The notes under the pieces: model-generated
Told to the model about the DNA's origin: nothing
Seen by the model: the letters and a program-made list of their open reading frames with translations, nothing else
The model's database searches: none
Part shown: piece after piece, positions 28,443 to 37,766 of the stretch
How positions within the stretch are numbered: position 1 is the stretch's first letter
How the letters are laid out: each line of letters begins with the position of its first letter
Translations under genes and position numbers: made by a program
Assembly (NCBI GenBank): GCA_051122655.1
Contig: CP182107.1
Span: 1,798,001-1,862,000 of the forward strand
Reading direction: 5' to 3'
Length of the DNA stretch: 64,000 nucleotides
Source: Pasteurella sp030783905
Lineage (GTDB): Bacteria > Pseudomonadota > Gammaproteobacteria > Enterobacterales > Pasteurellaceae

Positions 28443-29600
28443 ATGTCTGAACCAGCAATTTTGGCACTGGCAGATGGTAGCATCTTCCACGGCACGTCTA
28501 TTGGGGCGAAAGGCCATACCATAGGTGAAGTAGTGTTTAATACCGCTATGACAGGTTATCAAGAAATTCTCACTGACCCTTCTTATTTTCGACAAATTGT
28601 CACCTTAACTTATCCGCACATTGGTAATACCGGCACAAATCCAGAAGATTGCGAGGCAAATCATGTTTATGCCGCAGGGCTGATTATTCGCGATTTACCC
28701 CTATTACATAGTAATTTTCGTTCCTCAATGAGCTTGCGTGACTATCTTGAGATTAATAATGTGGTTGCTATTGCAGATATTGATACTCGTCGTTTAACCC
28801 GCATTTTGCGTGATAAAGGCGCACAAGCGGGGTGTATCATGACTGGTGAAATTGATGAAGTTAAAGCACTTGAGCTTGCAAAAAGTTTTGGTTCTATGGC
28901 CGGTAAAGATTTGGCGCAAGATGTCAGTACCGATGAAACCTTCACTTGGACTTCTGGTCAATGGCAATTGGGCAAAGGTTTCATTGAACAACAGCAAGCC
29001 GAATTTAACGTAGTAGCGTATGACTTTGGGGTCAAACATAATATTTTAAGAATGCTTGCCGAACGGGGTTGCAACATCACCGTTGTACCGGCAAAAACCA
29101 GTGCAGAGCAAGTGTTAGCATTAAATCCAGATGGGATTTTCTTGTCTAATGGACCAGGTGATCCTGAACCTTGTGAGTATGCTATTTCCGCTATTCAAAC
29201 CTTGTTAGCTTCAAAGAAACCGATTTTTGGTATTTGTCTTGGCCATCAGCTATTGGGTCTAGCCGTGGGTGGAAAAACGAAGAAAATGGTATTTGGCCAC
29301 CATGGTGCCAATCACCCAGTGCAGGACTTAAATACACAAAAAGTGTTGATTACGAGCCAAAACCACGGTTTTGAAGTAGATGAGGCAAGCTTGCCAAGTC
29401 ATGTGCGCGTGACACATCGTTCATTATTTGACAATTCCGTACAGGGTATTGAATTAACGGAACAGTCTGCATTTTCTTTCCAAGGGCATCCTGAGGCAAG
29501 TCCGGGACCGAATGATGTGGCTTATTTATTTGATAAATTTATTAATGAAATGCGTAAAGCAAATTTAAGTCAGCTATCAACTTATGCCGCGCATCATTAG
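28443..29600 (+). CDS. carA: Carbamoyl-phosphate synthase small (glutaminase) subunit
   Basis: Hydrolyses glutamine and feeds ammonia to CarB for carbamoyl phosphate, the precursor of arginine and pyrimidines. Its 385 residues include an N-terminal small-subunit domain (EVVFNTAMTGYQEILTDPSY) and a class I glutamine amidotransferase with nucleophile Cys in GICLGHQLLGLA. The NHGFEVD and GHPEASPGP motifs carry the catalytic His and Glu. A TTAGGAGTAATTT ribosome-binding site is present. Two unrelated genes separate it from carB. Confidence 0.98.
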   Translation: MSEPAILALADGSIFHGTSIGAKGHTIGEVVFNTAMTGYQEILTDPSYFRQIVTLTYPHIGNTGTNPEDCEANHVYAAGLIIRDLPLLHSNFRSSMSLRDYLEINNVVAIADIDTRRLTRILRDKGAQAGCIMTGEIDEVKALELAKSFGSMAGKDLAQDVSTDETFTWTSGQWQLGKGFIEQQQAEFNVVAYDFGVKHNILRMLAERGCNITVVPAKTSAEQVLALNPDGIFLSNGPGDPEPCEYAISAIQTLLASKKPIFGICLGHQLLGLAVGGKTKKMVFGHHGANHPVQDLNTQKVLITSQNHGFEVDEASLPSHVRVTHRSLFDNSVQGIELTEQSAFSFQGHPEASPGPNDVAYLFDKFINEMRKANLSQLSTYAAHH

Positions 29601-29651
29601 TGATGCGCGGGATAGGTTGAAATAGTACTACGCCCTATTTATCACATTATG

Positions 29652-29660
29652 ACCGCACTT
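29652..29660 (-). repeat. DNA uptake signal sequence (intergenic)
   Basis: ACCGCACTT between carA and the PhzF-like gene. Confidence 0.85.
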
Positions 29661-29681
29661 TCATTCAACTTTTGAGGCTTG

Positions 29682-30548
29682 ATGATGTTATCCCCTTATG
29701 CATATCATTTGGTTAATGTGTTTGCCGAAACCTATTTTGGCGGCAATCCGTTAGCGGTTTTTCCTCAAGCTGATGGACTGACTGATCAGCAAATGCACTT
29801 AATTGCACGTCAATTTAACCTATCCGAAACAGTGTTTGTCCAGCAAGCAACAGAAAACAGTGCGGTAAGAAAATTACGCATTTTTACCCCTGATGATGAA
29901 TTGCCTTTTGCTGGTCATCCAACGATTGGTGCGGCGTTTGTATTACATCAGCAGTTAAACCTACCCGAAAGTTATCTTTTACAAACGCAAGCGGGCTTGG
30001 TGAAATTGTGTCATGAAACGAAGCAGATTTGTTTTGCATTACAAAACCATATTGACGTGGATGTGATTGATGACAATCTTCCTCAATATGCGCAATTATT
30101 AGGTTTAAGCGAATCAGATATTGCCCACATTGCGTGGGTTAACACCGGCAGTCGCCAATTACTGGTCCAACTGACCTCTCTCAATGCTCTCAAAACATGC
30201 CAAATTCACCCCGCACTTTTTCAGCAATTAGTCAAACAATCTGCACTTTACCTTTGGTTTGCAGAACAGAATCAAGCCAATGTACGCCTCTTTTTTGGCT
30301 CAAACGGTGCGGTGGTCGAAGATCCCGGTACGGGTTCAGCGGCAGCAAATTTAGGGGGGTTATGTCTTAAAAACGGTTTAACGCCACTTAATTGGTGCAT
30401 TTATCAAGGCGATGAGATCCAACGTCCAAACCGTTTAACGTTAAGTGTTGATGAATCCCAAACCATTTATGTCGGCGGTGAAGTGATTGCAGTAGGGCGT
30501 GGAGAGTTTTGGGTGCCGAGTGGTGAGGCAAGTCAAGGAAATGGTTAA
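29682..30548 (+). CDS. PhzF family isomerase/epimerase-like protein
   Basis: About 288 residues with the PhzF fold. Motifs include VNVFAETYFGGNPLAVF, QFNLSETVFV with the catalytic glutamate, RIFTPDDELPFAGHPTIGAAFVL, and the second-half GSNGAVVEDPGTGSAAANLGG. PhzF relatives isomerise or epimerise small acids; the substrate here is unknown. Adjacent TTG (29679), ATG (29682) and ATG (29685) codons could each be the start. TTGAGG lies upstream and I chose 29682. It sits between carA and carB with a DJ-1/PfpI gene, probably in one transcript. Confidence 0.85.
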   Translation: MMLSPYAYHLVNVFAETYFGGNPLAVFPQADGLTDQQMHLIARQFNLSETVFVQQATENSAVRKLRIFTPDDELPFAGHPTIGAAFVLHQQLNLPESYLLQTQAGLVKLCHETKQICFALQNHIDVDVIDDNLPQYAQLLGLSESDIAHIAWVNTGSRQLLVQLTSLNALKTCQIHPALFQQLVKQSALYLWFAEQNQANVRLFFGSNGAVVEDPGTGSAAANLGGLCLKNGLTPLNWCIYQGDEIQRPNRLTLSVDESQTIYVGGEVIAVGRGEFWVPSGEASQGNG

Positions 30549-30575
30549 GCGTCTGTACAGAAAGAAACTCGAAAA

Positions 30576-31175
30576 ATGAATATTTATTGCTTATTATTTG
30601 ATGATTACGAAACGCTAGACTTAATGGGACCGATTGAGTTTCTGTTCCGAGTGCCTAAAGTACAGCTTCATTATATTTCTAAACAAGGTGGACTGATTAA
30701 AAGTTGTCAAGGTTTTAAAATAGAGACCACTTCTATCACATGTTTACCAGAAAAGAGTATATTGCTGATTCCTGGTGGACAAGGTACACGTCAGTTAGTC
30801 AAAGATATGCCATTTTTAACTTGGTTAACCCAACTTGTGGATAAGGCTGAGTTTTGTCTGAGTGTTTGTACAGGCTCCGCTTTATTGGCTGCTACGAAAC
30901 AGCTAGATGGAAAATGGGCAACATCCAATAAATTAGCATTTGAATGGGTTCGTCAAATAAATCCACATGTGAAGTGGAAAGCCGTTGCTCGTTGGGTAAG
31001 AGAAGGCAAGTTTTATACTTCATCGGGTGTGTCCGCAGGAATGGATATGACCTTAGGTTTTATTTGTGATCAGTTCGGTGAAGAGCTTGTGTATCAGATC
31101 GCCAATCAGACAGAATACGTTTGGAATGCAGACCCGAATAAAGATGATTTTGCCACGTTATATGCTGAGCAATGA
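30576..31175 (+). CDS. DJ-1/PfpI family protein
   Basis: 199 residues with the class I glutamine-amidotransferase-like fold of DJ-1/PfpI. LFDDYETLDLMGPIEFL is the N-terminal strand-turn, LLIPGGQGTR precedes the nucleophile elbow, and SVCTGSALLAA holds the reactive cysteine. The C-terminal SSGVSAGMDMTLGFI is typical of the subgroup containing isonitrile hydratase and transcription-factor-fused relatives. Here there is no DNA-binding domain. Chemistry is unknown; glyoxalase, hydratase and deglycase activities are all reported in this superfamily. It lies 27 bp after the PhzF-like gene. Confidence 0.85.
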   Translation: MNIYCLLFDDYETLDLMGPIEFLFRVPKVQLHYISKQGGLIKSCQGFKIETTSITCLPEKSILLIPGGQGTRQLVKDMPFLTWLTQLVDKAEFCLSVCTGSALLAATKQLDGKWATSNKLAFEWVRQINPHVKWKAVARWVREGKFYTSSGVSAGMDMTLGFICDQFGEELVYQIANQTEYVWNADPNKDDFATLYAEQ

Positions 31176-31236
31176 ATATTGTCACCGAATGAAAGGCGTT
31201 GTATTGCATTGATAGCGTATAGCAAATTTAAAGTCA

Positions 31237-31250
31237 CAGGCATAAGCCTG
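31237..31250 (+). promoter_or_regulatory. Small hairpin in the carB leader
   Basis: CAGGC-ATAA-GCCTG is a perfect 5-bp stem with a 4-nt loop and partly complementary flanks (TCAC/GTGA), 65 bp before carB. Its role is unknown. Confidence 0.35.
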
Positions 31251-31314
31251 ACGTGATTCAAGCTAAACAAAAGTACGGTTAAATTTTTAATCGTTTTACA
31301 GAGAGAGAACAAAA

Positions 31315-34300
31315 ATGCCAAAACGTACAGATATAAAAACTATTTTGATTATTGGAGCTGGTCCGATTGTGATTGGGCAAGCGTGTGAATTTGACTATTC
31401 TGGTGCACAGGCGTGTAAAGCGTTGCGTGAAGAGGGCTATAAAGTGGTGTTAGTGAATTCTAACCCTGCTACGATTATGACCGATCCAGACATGGCGGAT
31501 GTCACCTATATTGAGCCGATTGAGTGGCGAACTGTTGAGAAAATCATCGAAAAAGAACGTCCCGATGCCATTTTACCTACCATGGGTGGACAAACCGCGT
31601 TGAACTGCGCGTTGGATTTATCCAAAAACGGTGTATTGAAAAAGTACAATGTGGAACTTATTGGCGCGAAAGAAGATGCCATTGATAAAGCGGAAGACCG
31701 TGGCCGTTTTAAAGAGGCCATGGAAAAAATTGGTTTAAGTACACCAAAATCGTTTGTTTGCCATAGCTTTGAAGAAGCGTGGGCGGCACAAGCGGAAGTC
31801 GGTTTCCCAACCTTGATTCGTCCGTCTTTTACTATGGGGGGATCGGGCGGTGGGATTGCCTATAACAAAGATGAATTTTATGCGATTTGTGAACGGGGAT
31901 TTGATGCCTCACCGACCCATGAATTATTAATTGAACAATCGGTATTGGGTTGGAAAGAATATGAAATGGAAGTGGTGCGTGATAAAGCGGATAACTGCAT
32001 TATCGTGTGTTCGATTGAAAATTTCGATCCAATGGGCGTACATACAGGGGATTCGATTACCGTTGCACCAGCACAAACTTTAACCGATAAAGAATACCAG
32101 ATCATGCGTAACGCCTCGATTGCGGTATTACGCGAAATCGGTGTGGATACCGGTGGTTCAAACGTCCAATTTGCGATTAACCCAGATAATGGGGAAATGA
32201 TCGTGATTGAAATGAACCCACGGGTGAGCCGTTCTTCAGCCCTTGCATCTAAAGCGACCGGTTTCCCGATTGCCAAAGTAGCCGCGAAATTAGCCGTCGG
32301 TTATACCTTAAATGAGCTACGTAATGACATTACAGGCGGCTTAATTCCTGCTTCTTTTGAACCCTCTATCGATTATGTGGTGACTAAAGTGCCGCGTTTT
32401 GCCTTTGAGAAATTCCCTAAAGCGGATGATCGCTTAACCACACAAATGAAATCAGTGGGGGAAGTGATGGCAATGGGACGGACGTTCCAAGAATCCTTAC
32501 AAAAAGCCTTGCGTGGCTTAGAAACGGGCATTTGTGGCTTTAATTTGATGTCGGAAGAGTCGGAAAAAATTCGTCAGGAATTGGGTAATCCGGGACCTAT
32601 TCGTATTCTTTATGTTGCCGATGCATTTGGTGCAGGCTTCACTTTAGACGAAGTCCATCACTACAGTAAAATTGACCCATGGTTCTTGATCCAAATTCAA
32701 GATTTAGTGCTAGAAGAGCTTGCCCTTGAGAAACGCACCTTAGATGAGTTGGATTATGCGGAACTTCGCCGTTTAAAACGTAAAGGTTTCTCAGATAAAC
32801 GAATTGCCCAATTGACCAAGTCAGAGGAAAGTGCGGTCAGAAATAAACGTGTTTCTTTAAATTTACACCCAGTTTATAAACGGGTGGATACTTGTGCGGG
32901 TGAATTTACCTCCGATACGGCTTACTTATATTCTACGTATGAAGAAGAATGTGAAAGCCGTCCGTCAGATAAGAAAAAAATCATGATTTTAGGTGGGGGA
33001 CCGAACCGTATTGGGCAAGGAATTGAGTTCGATTATTGCTGTGTGCACGCCTCGCTCGCCTTGCGTGAAGCAGGTTTTGAAACCATTATGGTGAACTGTA
33101 ACCCTGAAACAGTATCGACGGATTTTGATACATCAGACCGTCTTTATTTTGAGCCATTAACGCTAGAAGACGTGCTTGAGATTATCCATGTGGAAAAACC
33201 GTATGGTGTGATTGTGCATTATGGTGGTCAAACGCCACTCAAACTGGCTAACGATTTACATGCTAATGGTGTGAACATTATTGGGACATCTGCAGACAGC
33301 ATTGATGCCGCGGAAGACCGTGAACGTTTTCAACAAATTCTGCATAAATTAAACCTCAAACAACCTACCAATCGCACTGCGCGCAATGCGGAAGACGCGG
33401 TGAGATTAGCCGAAGAAGTGGGGTATCCGTTAGTGGTGCGTCCATCTTATGTGTTAGGAGGACGTGCGATGCAAATTGTGTATAACGTGGAAGAATTAAA
33501 ACGTTATATGCGTGAAGCGGTATCGGTTTCCAATGACAGCCCAATTTTATTAGATCACTTCTTAAATAATGCCATTGAGGTGGATGTAGATTGCATCTGC
33601 GACGGTGAGCAAGTGGTGATTGGTGGCATTATGCAACATATTGAAGAGGCGGGAATCCACAGTGGAGATTCGGCTTGCTCATTACCACCTTACTCTTTAA
33701 GCCAAGCGGTGCAAGATGAAATTCGTCGCCAAACGGCAGAGATGGCGTTTGCATTAGGGGTAAAAGGGTTGATGAATGTACAATTTGCGGTACAAGACGG
33801 GGTGATTTATGTGTTAGAAGTTAACCCACGTGCGAGTCGTACGGTTCCGTTTGTGAGCAAAGCGACAGGGCGTCCATTGGCGAAAATTGCGGCTCGAGTG
33901 ATGGCGGGTGAAAGTTTGCAAGCACAAAGCATTCAAAGCGAAGTGATCCCACCTTTCTATTCGGTGAAAGAAGCCGTATTTCCGTTCATCAAATTCCCAG
34001 GCGTCGATACGGTATTAGGCCCTGAAATGCGTTCAACGGGTGAAGTGATGGGCGTGGGGAAAACCTTTGCTGAAGCTTTCTTGAAAGCGCAACTTGGTGC
34101 TGGCGAACGAATTCCAAAAACAGGCAAAGTGTTTTTGTCTGTTAATGATGTGGATAAACCGCGTCTATTACCTATTGCACGCCAATTACAAGAGGCAGGT
34201 TACGGCTTATGTGCGACATTAGGCACCGCAAAATTCTTACGTGAGCATGGTGTTGCAGTACAACTTATTAATAAAGTACGTGAAGGGCGCCCAAATATTG

Positions 34301-34521
34301 TTGATGCCATTAAAAATGGTGAGATTGCGATAGTGATCAATACGGTGAGTGGGCTAGCTGAAACGGTGACCGATGGCCATGCGATTCGACGGAGTGCATT
34401 ACAGCAAAAAGTGATGTTACAAACCACCTTGGCAGGTGCGGAAGCCTTAGCGGGTAGTGTGGAATACCTTGATGATTCAGAGGTGTATTCGTTGCAAGAT
34501 TTACACCACAGTTTAGCGTAA
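31315..34521 (+). CDS. carB: Carbamoyl-phosphate synthase large subunit
   Basis: 1068 residues with the expected internal duplication. Each half has an ATP-grasp domain. The first half shows GAGPIVIGQACEFDYSGAQA and IRPSFTMGGSGGGIAY; the second shows GGGPNRIGQGIEFDYCCVHA and VRPSYVLGGRAMQIVY. The C-terminal MGS-like allosteric domain begins about residue 935 (VDKPRLLPIARQL), where ornithine and UMP act in E. coli. A GAGAGAGAA ribosome-binding site is present, and an exact uptake signal lies at 32829-32837. It is separated from carA by two genes. Confidence 0.98.
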   Translation: MPKRTDIKTILIIGAGPIVIGQACEFDYSGAQACKALREEGYKVVLVNSNPATIMTDPDMADVTYIEPIEWRTVEKIIEKERPDAILPTMGGQTALNCALDLSKNGVLKKYNVELIGAKEDAIDKAEDRGRFKEAMEKIGLSTPKSFVCHSFEEAWAAQAEVGFPTLIRPSFTMGGSGGGIAYNKDEFYAICERGFDASPTHELLIEQSVLGWKEYEMEVVRDKADNCIIVCSIENFDPMGVHTGDSITVAPAQTLTDKEYQIMRNASIAVLREIGVDTGGSNVQFAINPDNGEMIVIEMNPRVSRSSALASKATGFPIAKVAAKLAVGYTLNELRNDITGGLIPASFEPSIDYVVTKVPRFAFEKFPKADDRLTTQMKSVGEVMAMGRTFQESLQKALRGLETGICGFNLMSEESEKIRQELGNPGPIRILYVADAFGAGFTLDEVHHYSKIDPWFLIQIQDLVLEELALEKRTLDELDYAELRRLKRKGFSDKRIAQLTKSEESAVRNKRVSLNLHPVYKRVDTCAGEFTSDTAYLYSTYEEECESRPSDKKKIMILGGGPNRIGQGIEFDYCCVHASLALREAGFETIMVNCNPETVSTDFDTSDRLYFEPLTLEDVLEIIHVEKPYGVIVHYGGQTPLKLANDLHANGVNIIGTSADSIDAAEDRERFQQILHKLNLKQPTNRTARNAEDAVRLAEEVGYPLVVRPSYVLGGRAMQIVYNVEELKRYMREAVSVSNDSPILLDHFLNNAIEVDVDCICDGEQVVIGGIMQHIEEAGIHSGDSACSLPPYSLSQAVQDEIRRQTAEMAFALGVKGLMNVQFAVQDGVIYVLEVNPRASRTVPFVSKATGRPLAKIAARVMAGESLQAQSIQSEVIPPFYSVKEAVFPFIKFPGVDTVLGPEMRSTGEVMGVGKTFAEAFLKAQLGAGERIPKTGKVFLSVNDVDKPRLLPIARQLQEAGYGLCATLGTAKFLREHGVAVQLINKVREGRPNIVDAIKNGEIAIVINTVSGLAETVTDGHAIRRSALQQKVMLQTTLAGAEALAGSVEYLDDSEVYSLQDLHHSLA

Positions 34522-34577
34522 TCTGCAGCAGAGAAAATGTGCGGTGATGTTGCGCGCACGTTTTCTTTGGAGAAAAG

Positions 34578-34606
34578 AAAAATCGGGGCAATTGCCCCGA
34601 TTTTTT
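34578..34606. terminator. Bidirectional terminator between carB and gpmA
   Basis: ATCGGGGCAATTGCCCCGAT is a perfect palindrome flanked by A and T runs and serves both convergent genes. Confidence 0.92.
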
Positions 34607-34621
34607 ATGACTTCATTTCAA

Positions 34622-35305
34622 TTAAAGGTAGTATTTTTCAACGACTTTTAAGTTGTCGTCTAATTTGTACACTAATGGCTGACCAGTTGGGATTTCTAAA
34701 TCCATAATATCCGCATCAGAAATGCCTTCAATGTGTTTTGCAAGTGCACGTAATGAATTACCGTGCGCTGTCACAAGGACACGTTTACCCGCAAGTAAGG
34801 CAGGTGCGATTTGATCTTCCCAGAAAGGCAGAACACGCTCAAGGGTGATTTTTAAGTTTTCTGCATTTGGTACCACATCACTCGGTAAGTGAGCATAACG
34901 ACGGTCATTATGCGCAGAATGTGGATCTTGTGGATCTAAATCCGGAGGAGAGATATCGTAAGAACGGCGCCAAATATGCACTTGCTCATCACCATATTGT
35001 TCAGCGGTGGCTTTTTTATCTAAGCCTTGTAGTGCACCGTAGTGGCGTTCATTTAAACGCCAGTTTTTTACTTGGGGGATCCAAAGTTGGTTAGATTCTT
35101 CTAACACAATATTACAGGTTTTGATTGCGCGAGTTAAAACTGAAGTGAACGCAATATCAAACTCAAAACCCGCTTCAAGTAATTTTTTGCCGGCTGATTT
35201 TGCTTCTTCAATACCACGTTCTGTTAAGTTGACATCACGCCAGCCAGTGAATAAGTTTTTGGCATTCCACTCACTGAAACCGTGTCGAATAAAGACCAAT
35301 TCCAT
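34622..35305 (-). CDS. gpmA: 2,3-bisphosphoglycerate-dependent phosphoglycerate mutase
   Basis: Interconverts 3- and 2-phosphoglycerate in glycolysis. 227 residues from the ATG ending at 35305 (MELVFIRHGFSEWNAKNLFTG), where RHG carries the phosphorylated histidine. Also present are WRLNERHYGALQGLDK and VLVTAHGNSLRAL with the second catalytic histidine. GGAGA precedes this ATG, so an in-frame codon five residues upstream is less likely. Confidence 0.97.
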   Translation of the reverse strand: MELVFIRHGFSEWNAKNLFTGWRDVNLTERGIEEAKSAGKKLLEAGFEFDIAFTSVLTRAIKTCNIVLEESNQLWIPQVKNWRLNERHYGALQGLDKKATAEQYGDEQVHIWRRSYDISPPDLDPQDPHSAHNDRRYAHLPSDVVPNAENLKITLERVLPFWEDQIAPALLAGKRVLVTAHGNSLRALAKHIEGISDADIMDLEIPTGQPLVYKLDDNLKVVEKYYL

Positions 35306-35487
35306 AAAAAATCTCCTCAATGTTAATAAAAAAACTACGCCAAGTTATAGCAAAAAACGGTCGGTTTTAAAAGGGAAAAGCTTTGCTTTTCTGATCTGTC
35401 GCAAATATTTAATGAAAAATTAGGTTTAGAGCCAGTGTACAAATAGTGCTATATTTAATGAGATTGATTTTAAGGGAAAGTTTTGCA

Positions 35488-36717
35488 ATGTGGTTTACAT
35501 TTTATCAGGATAAAAAACGAAAAAAATTGACCGCACTTTGTTGTGCTTTATGGTGCATATCGGTCAATGGCGTTGCCAATGATTTAGCTAAAATTCAGCA
35601 ACAAATCAAACAACAAGAACAGAAAATTGCGGAGCAAAAAAAAGCGCAGCAAAAATTACAATCGCATTTAAAAGATCAAGAAACACAGATCAATCAAGTG
35701 CTTACCCAATTACGACAAACCGAAACGGAGTTAAAAGAAAGTCGCAAGATGATTAGCGACACAGAAAAACAGATTAAGCGTTTAGAGAAGCAAGAACGTG
35801 AACAGAAACAAAAATTAGCCCAACAATTGGATTCTGCTTATCGTTCGGGCGCAAATCCATCTACTTTCGAGCGGATGTTGTCAGAAGAGGCGAAAAATGC
35901 CGATCGCTTAAAACAATATTATGCGCATATGAACCAAGCGCGTTTGGCGTTAATTGAGGAGCTCAAAGCGACACAAGCACAATTAGCACAAGAAAAGGCC
36001 ACCATTGTTGCACAACAAAAAACGCAACAAAGCCAATTATCGCAGCAGAAAAAACAGCAACAAGATCTACAAAAAGTCCAAAAACAACGTCAATCGACTT
36101 TAAACCAGCTTAACCGTAGTTTATCTCGAGATGAAACGCGTTTAGAAACCTTGCGCGCCAACGAAAACGCACTTCGAAAAGAAATTCAACGTGCCGAACA
36201 AGCTGCACGTCAACAAGAACAACGTGAGCGTGAAGCCTACGCACAAAAAAAACAAGCGGAAGAAAAGAAAACGCAAAAACCATATCAGCCGACGGCACAA
36301 GAAAAGCAATTAATGGCCAGTTCAAGTGGGCTAGGTAAACCGAATAAGCAATACGCTTACCCTGTTTCAGGCAAAATTTTAAATAGTTTTGGTACCACTC
36401 AAATGGGGGAATTGCGCTGGAAAGGGATGGTCATTGGGGCGAGTGCGGGAACAGCGGTTAAGAGTATTGCAGAAGGTCGCGTGATTTTAGCGAACTGGTT
36501 GCAAGGTTATGGACTAATGGTCATTGTTAAACATGGTGAAAATGATTTAAGTCTGTATGGCTATAATCAGTCAGTGGTTGTCAAAGAGGGACAATTTGTC
36601 AAAGCGGGACAAAAAATCGCCGAAGTTGGTAGTAGTGGTGGACAATCACAATCTTCCCTGTATTTTGAAATTCGGCGTAAAGGTGTGGCAGTCAATCCAG
36701 TAGGTTGGTTGAAATGA
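35488..36717 (+). CDS. envC: Murein hydrolase activator EnvC
   Basis: Periplasmic activator of AmiA/AmiB amidases at division. From the ATG at 35488 it is 409 residues: a signal peptide (LTALCCALWCISVNGVA), then about 240 residues of Gln/Lys/Glu-rich coiled coil, and a C-terminal LytM/M23 domain. The domain is degenerate at the metal site: WKGMVIG replaces the first histidine motif and LYFEIRRKG replaces the HxH, as in E. coli EnvC. This makes it an activator rather than a peptidase. An in-frame GTG 14 codons upstream is open, but AAGGGAAAG favours 35488. It overlaps yibQ by 4 bp and carries one uptake signal (35530-35538). Confidence 0.93.
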   Translation: MWFTFYQDKKRKKLTALCCALWCISVNGVANDLAKIQQQIKQQEQKIAEQKKAQQKLQSHLKDQETQINQVLTQLRQTETELKESRKMISDTEKQIKRLEKQEREQKQKLAQQLDSAYRSGANPSTFERMLSEEAKNADRLKQYYAHMNQARLALIEELKATQAQLAQEKATIVAQQKTQQSQLSQQKKQQQDLQKVQKQRQSTLNQLNRSLSRDETRLETLRANENALRKEIQRAEQAARQQEQREREAYAQKKQAEEKKTQKPYQPTAQEKQLMASSSGLGKPNKQYAYPVSGKILNSFGTTQMGELRWKGMVIGASAGTAVKSIAEGRVILANWLQGYGLMVIVKHGENDLSLYGYNQSVVVKEGQFVKAGQKIAEVGSSGGQSQSSLYFEIRRKGVAVNPVGWLK

Positions 36718-37556
36718 AGATAATCGGGGTAAAGAGGATAAAAAGTGCGGTATTTTTGGGGCTATTTGGGATCAGTATAGCCGTGGCACAACCTGCCAAG
36801 TTAGCCATTGTGATTGATGATATTGGTTATCACCAAAAAGAAGATGCACAAGTTTATGCGCTACCGAAAGAAATTTCGGTGGCGATTATCCCGTCTGCCC
36901 CACATGCACGCCAACGCAACGAACAGGCCCACAAGCAAGGGCGAGATATTCTCATTCATATGCCTATGCAACCTTTAGGTAAACAACGCATTGAAGCAGG
37001 AGGATTGCGCCTTGGTATGCGCCAAGAGGAAGTACAACAACGCGTCCAAACCGCGAAGGAAATAGTGTCTCATGCCATTGGTATGAATAACCATATGGGT
37101 AGTGCGGCAACCTCTGACGTGGATTTAATGCGTAAATTAATGCAGGAATTAAAAGCGCAACATTTATTTTTTCTGGATAGCCGTACGATTGGACGCAGTG
37201 TGGCGGGTAACATCGCCAAAGACTATGGGGTAAAAAGTCTCGAACGCCATATCTTTTTGGATGATAAAGATACTTATGCCGATATCGAACGCCAATTTCA
37301 ACGTGCGGTGCATTATGCACAAAAACACGGCACGGCCATTGCCATTGGGCATCCTCGTCAACAGACCATTGCAGCATTACAAGCGGGTTTAAAAAAGTTG
37401 CCAGAAAATGTGCAATTAGTAGGAATGGGACGCTTATGGCGTAATGAAAAGGTCGATCTAGCCAAACCATTTAATCTGCTATTTAATGATATTCCCGCAC
37501 CGACTTCCATACTCCCTTATCAGTCTGTACCGATGTTAAGAGGGGTACCAGAATAA
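36714..37556 (+). CDS. yibQ: Divergent polysaccharide deacetylase family protein YibQ
   Basis: 280 residues, starting at the ATG that overlaps the envC stop (ATGA). A signal peptide (SAVFLGLFGISIAVAQP) precedes a NodB-like barrel of the divergent deacetylase group. Motifs are LAIVIDDIGYHQKEDA, LIHMPMQPLGKQ, NNHMGSAAT and FFLDSRTIGRSVA. E. coli has the same envC-yibQ order. Enzymatic activity is unproven for the family. One exact uptake signal lies in the signal-peptide region (36743-36751). Confidence 0.9.
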   Translation: MKIIGVKRIKSAVFLGLFGISIAVAQPAKLAIVIDDIGYHQKEDAQVYALPKEISVAIIPSAPHARQRNEQAHKQGRDILIHMPMQPLGKQRIEAGGLRLGMRQEEVQQRVQTAKEIVSHAIGMNNHMGSAATSDVDLMRKLMQELKAQHLFFLDSRTIGRSVAGNIAKDYGVKSLERHIFLDDKDTYADIERQFQRAVHYAQKHGTAIAIGHPRQQTIAALQAGLKKLPENVQLVGMGRLWRNEKVDLAKPFNLLFNDIPAPTSILPYQSVPMLRGVPE

Positions 37557-37687
37557 TAGTTTTTATCAGGAAATGGCTTGTTATTCTTCAATGAGGTGGG
37601 ATGAGTGATAAAAACGGGGCGATTCACTTCCGTGAATGTGATGGAAAAGACCACATGGCTGACAAATATCGTCTGCCAATAAACAAA

Positions 37688-37729
37688 AAGTGCGGTGGTT
37701 TTTTAGTTTTACTACCGCACTGGTTTTTT
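37688..37729. terminator. Terminator built from an inverted uptake-signal pair
   Basis: AAGTGCGGT (37688-37696) and ACCGCACTG (37714-37722, one base off the signal) are inverted. AGTGCGGTGGT pairs with ACTACCGCACT with one mismatch, and a TTTTTTT run follows. It lies between convergent yibQ and the receptor gene. Confidence 0.8.
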
Positions 37730-37766
37730 TGTCCCCTTTGAAATCGGTCACTCAGGGCGTGCCATA

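Noticed and set aside
36964..37470. 168-codon open frame antisense to yibQ
   Set aside because: It is fully covered by a clear YibQ frame with family motifs; the antisense translation has no protein-like features.
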